NCBI GenBank assembly: GCA_027579435.1
Contig: JANBPK010001530.1
Coordinates: forward strand, 1 to 42,585
Length of the DNA stretch: 42,585 nucleotides
Reading direction: 5' to 3'
Source of the DNA: Candolleomyces eurysporus
Taxonomy: Eukaryota > Basidiomycota > Agaricomycetes > Agaricales > Psathyrellaceae
Shown: positions 1 through 9,646 of the stretch, in pieces
How positions within the stretch are numbered: the stretch's first letter is position 1
Layout: each line of letters starts with the position of its first letter
Translations under genes and position numbers: made by a program
Notes under the pieces: model-generated
The model's database searches: none
Told to the model about the DNA's origin: nothing
Seen by the model: only the letters and a program-made list of their open reading frames with translations

Positions 1-673
1 GAGAGAGCGAGTTTCCCAGGTTTCTGAGCTTGGGACGGAGGTGTGGATGACCCGGAGGAGTCAGCTCAGTTGCTCGTTGTTGGACTGAAATTGATTCAGC
101 AATGTCCGAGAGGGCTCCGGTGCGCTCGAAGCGACTCATGAGCCAGATTCCCAGGTTGTTGACCATGGCAGGCAGGTCCGGATGACCAACAGGGGTCAAC
201 TTGGCCGATCGTCGCAACGCTGAAACTGCTTCAGCAATGTCAGAGAGGGTACTTGTGCGCTCAAAGCGATCGGCAAACGAGTGGCCAACGTTTCTCAGCC
301 TAACAGGGAGGTCTGAGTGACCAGCTGGAGTGAGCTCAACTGCCCTTTGTGTTGCTGAAATCAATTCACTGAGGTTGGATAGGTCACCTGTGCGTTTAAA
401 GCTACGTTTGAAACAGGCTCCAAGGTAATCGAGCGACTTCAGGAGGTCTGCTCTCTCAGGTCGTACAACTGCCTCCCAAAGAGCGGAGACGGAGATAGAC
501 GGCCCAAAGACCTGCCTACGCCTGGCCTTAATGCTGCTCAGCAAGGTCAGGGTATCTGGATGGATCGCGTGAATAAATTTCTTCCCTGTTTCATTTGGTA
601 TAATTACCCACCCTCCCCCCTCGTCGGACGCTCGAATGGTATTTCGCATATCTTCCACGATATTGTCAGGCAT
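1..673 (-). CDS. TPR-repeat protein, N-terminal part (3' end outside window)
   Basis: An open frame of 224 codons runs from the ATG at 673-671 down to base 1 without a stop; a TGA lies three codons upstream of this ATG. After about 85 residues without a recognised domain, the protein becomes repeats of about 42-44 residues with the pattern LSDI.E.IS..QRA.ELTP.GH.DLP..L.NLG.SL..RFERTG. That is the tetratricopeptide (TPR_10-like) repeat typical of large mushroom proteins, which often carry a C-terminal CHAT peptidase domain or an N-terminal NTPase. At least three repeats are visible; any CHAT domain would lie left of the window. TPR arrays bind protein partners; the substrate here is unknown. 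It lies 243 bp downstream of the Helitron gene in the same direction, so it could be a captured cargo gene or simply the insertion neighbour. Confidence 0.75.
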   Translation of the reverse strand, partial: MPDNIVEDMRNTIRASDEGGGWVIIPNETGKKFIHAIHPDTLTLLSSIKARRRQVFGPSISVSALWEAVVRPERADLLKSLDYLGACFKRSFKRTGDLSNLSELISATQRAVELTPAGHSDLPVRLRNVGHSFADRFERTSTLSDIAEAVSALRRSAKLTPVGHPDLPAMVNNLGIWLMSRFERTGALSDIAESISVQQRATELTPPGHPHLRPKLRNLGNSLS

Positions 674-916
674 GTCTGCTCATCACATGTCTTCATATCC
701 CGGGTATGATCTGTAACTTGTGAAGAGGGCCGTTGCCACAGCACGGCGGTACGAGTCTTTACGTCTTTTGAATGTATTTCTTTCCATACAATGTTCTGCC
801 ATTTTTATTTTATCTTATTTTTATGTTGATACCTGGTTTGATTGACAGATAAACTTAATATAGTGCTATTTTTATGTGCAAGCTAGAATGCTGCCCAGTC
901 CACCATCTGGCATTGG
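674..916. other. Spacer between Helitron stop and TPR gene
   Basis: AT-rich spacer that should contain or adjoin the Helitron 3' end if the element stops here. I looked for a short hairpin followed by CTRR on the minus strand and did not find a convincing one, so the terminus is unresolved. Confidence 0.4.
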
Positions 917-3900
917 TCATACATGCACTGCATATATGGCATACAGCAATACACGGTCATGAGCTGTCTGGAGCCAGCTTGTATTGCTGGAAGCATTGAT
1001 GTTGCCTTCTAATATGGACTGCCTTCCTGTCACTGCACTGTCATTGTACCAGATCTGTCCTTGGCCATCCACTATCCTGCATGTGAAGTGGTTTGACCCA
1101 TGATACACCATACCTCTCAAAGTATACAACTTCCGGGCACCCAGTCTGCTATCAATGCTAAGTGTAGGCTCCACTCTGAGACTGGCGCCTGTCAGCTCAA
1201 ATATCAAGATATCGGTTTCATTGTCTAGCTTCAAGACTCTGTTCATGAGCCTGATATCTGGACACTGGTAGCAAGGATAATGAGTTGAATCCATTGTGGC
1301 ATATAGAACATGACCAATAGATAGGTTTTCACCATGCTGCCGTCTTCTGGGTGATGCATTCCCATTCACAATAGTCAAATTGGCCAGCCTGAACAAACCA
1401 TCTGTGATAGTGCAGTTGCAGTTTGCACACTCCAAACAAGTGGCTGCAACATATTTGACTTCAATACACCTTGTTATCAAATCATGTAGAGATATAAAAC
1501 TATACCCCATAGGAAAGACTGCTGGTTCTGCACAGTGGAGCATGTTCCTGACATTGTCCCTTGCATTTTCAAGACTGCACTGCCCAGTGCTGCTATCTGC
1601 AAACCCTTGAACAAGTGCAGCCATTACATTACTGTGGCCTGAAAGAGAAGCACTCCAGTATTCTTGATTTGACATCCAGATAGATCTGACAACTGCAAAC
1701 CATGCATCATAAGCACAACTATAGTTTGCAGCATTCCATATAAAGCCAGCTGGTCCCTGACTAGGAATGGACCCTCTCCGTTGCGCCACCTTTGACCTTT
1801 TGACTGTTGAATTTTCACTTGAAGCTGACTTTTCAGGTAATACAAATGGCAGATGCAAANTTTTTGGCCTTTTTTACAGCAGCTGGTCCTTTGCTCTTTG
1901 CAGGGACAGCTGTGCCCTTTGGCTGATCTGTTATGTTCAATTGACCATTCCAAACAAACTTAGGTGCATCTGAATCCAGAATGCTATCTGCTGAGCTGTA
2001 CTTCAGAACAGGGTGCCATTCACCCATCCCAATTGTGTGCATCATTTTTGCTGCCTGAAAAGACCTAATAAGGGGATACCGCAGATCACCCTTCACTTTG
2101 GCAGGCAGGGTGCCAGCAAACCTCAGGGCTGTTATTTGATCCAAAATCATGGTCTCCCTAAACTCCTGGCGTAGATATCCTGATATTGGTGTGGATATTT
2201 TCTGAGTATTGAATGGATGGGCTATCACTGTGTTTGCAGCCTCTGAGCTTCTTGATAGACAGGTGTATATAGACTGGATTGTTCTACATCTGCTCAGATC
2301 AACCACATTGTATTCTCTTGTCTTCCCTTGGGATGCATAATCAGTCATAGAAAAGTTAGGTAGCAAGTTCACTTGCTCTCTTTCAATGTTCAGTATGGTA
2401 TCATCTGGCAAATAGCATTTGACTTTATGTTTTGACCTTGTAATAGGCACCGTGTTCTTGGGGAGACCTGGTATCTTGACTGTCTGTGGAGGTCTTATAA
2501 GGCCCACATAAACTGTCTCCAGTGTCATAGTGTCAAAGCAACCAGGCTTACTGTCCCATCCAACAACAACACCTTCCTGCCCTTTGGTCATGCATAACTC
2601 AGTTGCATCATTATGCCGCAGGATTACAGGCAGTCCCAGACACAATGATAGTTTTCCTGGTATATGCTGACTAGTATGTGGCTCACAGTTCCACAATAGC
2701 TTTTGTAAAGACTGTGACAGCAGAGTCCGCCTTAAAGTTTTCCTTTTTCTTTTTCCACCATTTTGAGGAGACTCTTCTATGCATCCAAGTGTATCAACAG
2801 AGTAGAAGTCAAGAAGTGTTTGGTTAGTATCATGAGCAAATCGTACAGAACCTAGATCATTGTATCTGTCTTTATATGAATTGTAGCAGGTTATTATTGA
2901 CACATTTTTAAAGTGTGGAAGTGACAGGTCTGTATCTGTCAGCCTTCTTGATATTCTGCTGTTCAAGAATTGTACATCCGCAGGTGTGCAAGCCCCATAC
3001 CTCATATTTTCAAGTGCAGTTCTTAGTGCTGCATCTGGACCACCTAGCTTGTTCTGTCTCATGTTTTTCTTCAATATCACAACTGTTGTAAATTGATGCC
3101 AGATGAGCTTTCCGATCAATGTCTGTTGAGCAAACAGTGTTGTAGGCACTGTTTCATCAGTGCCACAAGGCTGATAATACAAGGGCTTTCCACTTGTAGG
3201 TGGAAGCTGAGCAAAGTCACCTGCCAATATCATATTGAAACCACCAAAGGGCAGGTCATGGAGGTCTGAAATAGCAGACAGTCTTGCACTGATTGAATAC
3301 AGTTCGTGGCATGCAATCATAGAAACCTCATCTATGAAGATGTATCTAACACCCTTTAAACGAGCTGCAGCATCATTGACAGAGCTAGCCTCTGAACGTC
3401 GGACAGCACCATCCTCATCCTTTCCTCTTGGATTTATGCCCAGTACAGAATGATATGTTGACCCGTTCAAAAGAGCAGCAGCAGTTCCAGTAGGAGCCAG
3501 CACTATAAACTTGTGAGATTCCTCTCTGCTTTGAAAAAACCTGATCAGGCATTTGATAACTTGTGACTTTCCAGTACCACCCATCCCTCCAAGATACATC
3601 TTCAGCTGAGGAGCACATGGAGAGGTTGCATGTTGTGCAACCAACTTGAATGCTCTCCTTTGCTCATCGTTGAGTGTTGCATCCATGATAATCTTACCTA
3701 TAAGGTTCATGTCTTCTTCCTTTGTAGATCTACAGTCTTCTCTCAGATAAGAGATGTCAACAACTTTGACATCTCCATTTGTGCTCTGAGCTGTATCTGT
3801 GGCTGCTTGTGTACCTGAGGGTGCAGCAGGGCAGTTTGACAGTTTTATGTCAAGCAAAACCTGCTTTGCATTCTTTACTTCCATTTTCCAGTCTGCAGGC

Positions 3901-6900
3901 GATCTGTCATATGTTAAAGGGCCATGAGTCAATGGATCTATTTCATCTTCATCTTCTGTAGACTCTTTGGCTGCCTCTAGTGTGGGTATGATGACCTTTC
4001 CCTCGTTCTTGGCAGTGTTGCTAACTTCCAGCCACCCAGTTCTGCAAATCATTGTTTGAGCCTCAATCATTTGATTGAGCTTTCTTTGTCGTATGGTTCC
4101 AAGAGCGTATTCATCTGAGACTACTCCATCATCATCTATACCATATTCAAGAGCATCCATGTACTCTTCTGCATATTCATCACCATATTCATCATTACTA
4201 CTGAAGGAGGTTATCTTGCCATCTCTCATCATGGCTGCCTGCCTTTTTCTAAGCTGAGACTTGTAGTCATCTTTTGCATCCAGACACTCATATTTCAAAT
4301 TTAGGTTTTTCATGATGGCCATAAAATACCCTGAAAATGTGTGCCCTTCAAATGCATCACTCCAAAGTTGCAAGTCTTCTTTCAGCTCTATCCCTGTTCT
4401 CCAGGGAACAAACAGAGTAAGCATGGTGAGACAATAGAATTCTCTGTCACCTTGATCAGAGCGTGGGAGTGGGCCACCTAATATATTTGGGACATATGCA
4501 TGGTTTTTAGGCAATCGGCAGTGTACCCAATGAGTGCGATACTGAGGATGACTTGACTTAAACCGCATGCACAATTTTTCAGTTGATTGAACAAATGACT
4601 CTTCTGTCTCACTTTCATCTTCATCTTCTTCCTCCTGTTCATAAAGGTAATCATCCACATTATCTTCCAACACAGTTGACCGTTTATTCTTGTGTCGCTT
4701 AGATTTTGGAATTGTTTCCTTCTCGCAATATGTAATCCAATCATAAAGGGCCATACTCTCCAGCTCATTTGGACGATGCATATAATCATCAACCTTGGAC
4801 CGAATCACCACTTTGCCATCAGCAGCTATACCAAGCATCAATCTCTCATCAAACTGTGCCAGTTCAGATTCTCCAGAGGTTATACCATGGATTTCCTGAT
4901 CATGGAGATGCCATGCTGACCTGACTCTGTTAACATACTGTTTCCAATAGAATGGGACAAACTTATGGCTGGTATAATGATCAGGGTTTCCAAGAAGATA
5001 CATGCATGCCATTGGACTGCCAATCTCCATCTTAGCGGTCAAGCTGTTACATATTCTCAACAGCATCTTTCGGGCAGAGTCATTTGTTGTGCCTCCATCA
5101 TTCAAGAGATCTGAGTTTTTCTGGTAAATATCAAGTGCATTTGAGAATATGTGATGACTTTTCAGTGACACCTTAGTAATGTAGTCAGTAACATATAACA
5201 CTATTGAATTCATAGATGTGCCTGAGTTTAGGCATGAAACATCTGTGTTGCACCTCAGCAAGTATGTTAGCAGTGGGGTAAAGGTATTCAGCCAGGCCTC
5301 TTTTTTCTTCAGGGTTATGTGACCATCATTTGGATCCACAACTGATTCTGGTACAATGTCCCGTGGAAACCTGGCTGTACATATGCCATCTCTATTCAAG
5401 CACCCTTTTGGTCCATGATTGTTAGACACAACCTTGGCAGATGTATCTGATAAAACANTTTTTTGCCACTTTTGACCCTTTCTGTACACGACATGTGTGA
5501 ACATTAGACCTTAGCAACAAATCATCAGTCTCTGTGTCATAGCTTTTCCACCATCCCTCAAGGGTCATGCAACTGGCACACTCAGGATGGGTGGTATCTG
5601 AATGTTCACAATGCCTTTGAGGTGGAGGTGTAGGCATTTTCAAGGTAGAGTCTGCTGATTCATCAGAGCTATGCATACTGTCCAATTTTAAGGAGTGTAT
5701 ACCCTCCCCTTCACTGTGAAGGGCATTTGCAGTACCCTCATAGCTCCTGCTTCTGAGGCCTTCCAATGTATCAGTGGCAAACTCTCCTTTCTGGCATGAT
5801 TCCAGATAAGCAATCATATTCTTATGAAAATCTGAATCTGGTGCCAGTATCTTATCCCTTATTGCTTGAGGAGAGGGTGAATTTTCTATCCAAAGCATCA
5901 TGTGCATGTGAAGGGTCAAGCGGCCCTGCTGTTCCACTGTTCCATAGTATGCAGATGGCCTTCCATACACACCAGGCATGCTGCTGTCAAATCCAAAAAC
6001 ATGTTTGATAACAAGTCTTACAAGCACATCAAAGAAACGTGCAGCAGCAGCAGGGTTATTCAATACTAACAGATCTCTATCTCTGCAACTCCTGAGCTTG
6101 TCCAAGAATCTGATATTCTTGTCTGCATAATACAGACACAATGGGTGCTTATTATCTGCAGGAGAGAAGGTTATAAACCAGTTTGGAGCACCTTTGTATG
6201 ATATCAATGACCAGATCTCATTTCTCATATACTTTTTGCTTGTCAGGAAGCCATCTGCATATGCTCCTACATGGTCTATGTCTTCAAGCAATGAAAAGCA
6301 GTCCTTCTCTGCCTGGGTATCAGGTTTGATAAGCTCTCCCTGAGAGAGCCTATCTGCAACAGAAGCAAGCACTTGCTGATCCAAGTGGGCAATCCGGGAT
6401 GATATGCTTTCAAACTTACTTCGTCTAGAATATATGAAGCTGCCTGTGACATTGGCCTTGATCTGCTCATGGTTGAAGGCTATCATTGGGAAGTAGTAGT
6501 CCAGCTGAAACCTTTTATCATAGTACATGAGAAGCCTGCGTTTATACTCCCTATCAGATATCAGTTTGCTATGCCTGGATTGGCCTATTCCACCCAGCCC
6601 ATAAGGGAAAAGCCAGGGGAACATCTGAGGATAAGCCTGTGGATTATTATACATTGATTGTGGGGTGCTTGCATGGCCTACAGCAAGCATCTTGCCACCT
6701 GATTGTAGATGTTGCAAGGCCCTGACCTTCATTGCCTTGACAGACAGTTTCTCATATTCTGGACCAGTCAGTCCTCTGACAACCAGGGGACATGGGCCTT
6801 CGGATGTGCCCTGTTCAATCTCTGTCTCATGTTTACTCATTGCTAGTGACTCCTTATCTGTTGGATCAAAAGTCTCATCAACTTTTCTGAAGTCCATGGT

Positions 6901-8600
6901 AACTGGTACACCATTCAAAGGGTATGTGTCGAGATTGTCTTTAGATATGTGCAAATCACTGTAATCAAGGTGGTTGAGTTTCAGCCATTCCAGGGCCTTT
7001 GCCACCTTTTCACGCCTGACAAGCATTGGCATTCGCTTCAGGTCCTCAGAAGTGGGCTCTTTGTGGCCTACAAAAATAAAAGCAAACACATCTTCCATCT
7101 CTTCTTTTGGGGGTGGAAGGGCATGGTAAACCTTTGCAGTTGGCAATGAGTACATTATGGCGTTTGCTACCATTTTGGCTCTACCAGACGAGACTCGAAT
7201 CAGGCAGCTGTTATGCCTGATTCTAGCTACAAGCATCTTTTCTGCAAATGTGAGCTCAGAGAGTTCTGTAGGAATTTCACCTATCCACAGGCCATTGGCA
7301 AGCGAGTGTCTTGGAACCTTTCCCTGGGACACTGCATTTGCACAACTGCAGCACAGCCCATTGCACCCAGGGGCAAGTGCTGGTACATCCAGGCCCTCAA
7401 TCGGGTCTGACTCTAGCCGCCTTTCCTTCCTGGTTGAGCTGGGGGCGTGCAAGCAGGAAACATCATACGCTGAAAGGCTCTGAAGCTCGGACACAAGGGT
7501 GAGCTGACCGCACACTGCGCATCCTGCTTCTTCTATCTTATTAGGTAGTAGGTCTTCGCAGAAGTTAGCAATGANTTTTTTCTTGGCTGAGCTTGCTAAT
7601 TGGATTGGGAGGGAACGACAAATTTGTGGGCGCCTCACGATTATCTATCAATTCTTTGAGAAGGTGAGACCCAGACAAGAAAGTGGATACCAGAGGTTTG
7701 TTATCAGTCTGCAGCTTGATGTTAGGGACTTTCTGTCTGGCAGTCACAGGCATGTTGGTAGGAGCATTCTTTTTAGCACGCGGTACAGCTTGGGGCAGCT
7801 TTCGGAATACGCTTATGAGGTCCAGCCTCTTGGATGAAAAGGTTGAGAGCATGAAAGGCACTATTTGCTCTCTGGAGCGGTGATCTCGTCCGAGGACTAC
7901 TTCATGACGGACTGCAAGGGACTTGATAGAATTCACCTGCATACAAGATAAAGGGAGCTCTAAAGGGGCATCCACGGCCAAATAGGTGGCAGCTCCATCT
8001 ACCAACAGCAGTGCTTGGGGTCTGGGCAGAAGCAGAAGGAACTCAAACAGGTCTCCACACTGGAACCCGTCGCTGTTCGCACCGTTAGAAACACGGTCAT
8101 AAACAGATAGATCATTGAAGCAGAATGCACGGTTATGGTGATGGGTAGCACCTCCCAATGGATGACGACGACCAGACTTCGTTGTTTTATGGACCGTTGT
8201 TCGAGGACAAAGGTCTCGCAAACATGTTCGTGCCAAACAAAGACTCATCGAAAACAGTGCCAACCGGCTCATTGACTGAACAACAATTAGAAGTGCAAAA
8301 CGACAAGCACATCGAGGAAGTATAGCTTCCAAACGAGCCACAAAGTCATGCCTAAGGTACAGACCGCGAGTGCACAGCATTCTGCAGACGACTGCCTTCA
8401 ATTCGCCTGCGCAAGGACCGCGCAATGCGAAGGCAGACCGGGGGGGGATAAGATACCCGGAGAAAGTAGGCGTGCAGCAAATAAACACCACACGGCCACT
8501 CCGTTTGTGAAGCTGCTGTCCGTGGAATAGGCAGGCAGAGCGCATATAGATCGGTAGGCGTATAACAGGCATGGGGATTGTGGATGTTTTTGGGGTCAGA
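900..8600 (-). mobile_element. Helitron (rolling-circle transposon), termini unresolved
   Basis: The span is defined by the Rep/helicase coding region. Helitrons have no target-site duplication or inverted repeats: they end in 5'-TC and 3'-CTRR with a subterminal hairpin and sit between A and T. On this strand the 5' end should lie right of about 8.6 kb and the 3' end left of 917; neither could be fixed by eye. Confidence 0.75.
917..8572 (-). CDS. Helitron Rep/helicase polyprotein with C-terminal peptidase-like domain
   Basis: The protein nicks and unwinds DNA for rolling-circle transposition in the nucleus. In order: CxxC zinc-binding region (around 7510-7530), a DUF6570-like segment (about 6900-7330), the Helitron-like N domain (about 6420-6640), the HUH nickase motif LTLHMHMMLW (about 5896-5920), the paired tyrosines in YVTDYITK (about 5170-5200), a Pif1-type SF1 helicase with Walker A GGMGGTGKS (about 3560-3592), Walker B IFIDEVSMI (about 3310-3345) and a late TDYASQGKT motif (about 2320-2360), then a papain-fold-like domain (917-1750). 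Reading frame changes exactly at Ns at 7575, 5458 and 1860; treating each N as surplus gives one frame of about 2,550 codons. The N-terminal 240 residues (8572 to about 7850) are not convincing and may hold introns or belong to another start. All helicase and nickase key residues seen are intact, so it may be recently active. Confidence 0.85.
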
Positions 8601-9016
8601 TTGATTCAGTAGTTCTTTCAGGAAAGTCGTCGGCTTGATACAGGTCGGCAGGGCCGTAGGTTCAAATCGATGTGCGATCGGGGCGCAGCCCGTTAAATGT
8701 ACGATCGGCGGATAAGCCGTATTTAAGACCTGCTGAAGCGCAGTAACCCTTAGGAAAGTGCAAGATTGCACTTCCCAGTTAGTCGACGTCGGAAAACGGA
8801 CCAACAGACCATCGTCGGAGACGAAAAACAAACAGTAAATAGCAAGGCAATAGAAAATCAGTGATAGCATTGACAGAAAGCGAATAGCGCGTGGAACAGC
8901 TTAATAGACAGATTATAGAGGGTTAGACAGAGCAGAGAAGCAACGGTGAACCGTGGATCAGTGAAAACTCAACCGTCGACAAACAAATACAAACAGTGGT
9001 CGACCGACGCCGATCA
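8573..9016. other. Divergent intergenic region, Helitron 5' side
   Basis: Spacer between the Helitron gene (minus) and the gene starting at 9017 (plus). A 172-codon minus frame ending at 8352 overlaps it but has no recognisable domain. The Helitron 5' end and both promoters should lie here; no clear motif was identified. Confidence 0.35.
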
Positions 9017-9538
9017 ATGGTAGCGGATCTAAGCGAGCGCAGCCTCTCTCCAGCGTCCTCCATCGACGACAGCCTTCGTTCAGGCGGAAACATCTATCTG
9101 AACAACCTGAACACGTATATCGCCCGTATGTCACAGCTCAAGCACGAAATCCGCCAACGGGAGGAAAGCGTAGCATGGCAAGGGACTCGCAATGGGATAA
9201 CCAAGTTCGACGGCAACAAGACGCTGCAATGCAAATCGGACGTCGAACCCGCAAGTGGGAAGCACAACGAAGTCGCCTATGACGCCATAGTACTCCGAGA
9301 ACTTGAAATTTCGGGTAACCTACAAGGTAAAGCTCATATCCCCGGACAGGACGGGGCACGCAGCTTCCTTCTTCGCAATCGCGCTTTCTCACCTGTCTTC
9401 CAACCTACATTTACAGCGTCGTACCTACCTATTTCAGGACGTATTCCTTCGTTGAGGAAGCGAACCAAGAAAAAGAGCGAAGTCCGACGCCGCACGCCAA
9501 TACTGAACCTCGGGGAGAAGGGGCGGAAATCGGTCTGA
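9017..9538 (+). CDS. Hypothetical protein, small basic C terminus
   Basis: An ATG at 9017 opens a 173-codon frame. The first 100 residues are mixed polar with a short heptad-like stretch (NLNTYIARMSQLKHEIRQRE); the last 35 are strongly basic (RKRTKKKSEVRRR). A 90-bp segment, 9326-9415, has GTAAAG and TTTACAG ends and keeps frame if removed, so it may be an intron; the spliced product would be 143 residues. I do not recognise the family. It sits 108 bp upstream of the TET/JBP-like gene in the same direction. It could instead be a 5' exon of that gene, but the separate TATA-like site at 9590 and an ATG at 9647 argue for two genes. Confidence 0.4.
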   Translation: MVADLSERSLSPASSIDDSLRSGGNIYLNNLNTYIARMSQLKHEIRQREESVAWQGTRNGITKFDGNKTLQCKSDVEPASGKHNEVAYDAIVLRELEISGNLQGKAHIPGQDGARSFLLRNRAFSPVFQPTFTASYLPISGRIPSLRKRTKKKSEVRRRTPILNLGEKGRKSV

Positions 9539-9589
9539 ACCTAAAGATGCATGCGCCAGTAACGAAGAGGGAGGAAGGACGAAACGCCT

Positions 9590-9595
9590 TATATA
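9590..9595 (+). promoter_or_regulatory. TATA-like box for the TET/JBP-like gene
   Basis: TATATA lies 52 bp upstream of the ATG at 9647, in a GC-rich surrounding. The position is plausible for a fungal core promoter; untested. Confidence 0.4.
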
Positions 9596-9646
9596 CCTCG
9601 GCCTAGGAGCCTATGCGGGCCCTCCATCTCACTGCAGCTAAACGAC

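Noticed and set aside
1855..1866. A6-N sites as programmed ribosomal frameshifts in the Helitron gene
   Set aside because: The same lone N beside A/T runs occurs in non-coding positions, all three shifts go the same way, and skipping the N restores the family sequence exactly. A sequencing placeholder explains all of them.
5766..7502. Plus-strand frames of 60-108 codons inside the Helitron gene
   Set aside because: They lie opposite the conserved Rep/helicase frame and show no independent features.
8352..8870. 172-codon minus frame upstream of the Helitron gene
   Set aside because: No recognisable domain, and its offset to the next frame is not marked by an N. It may be a Helitron 5' exon but cannot be supported.
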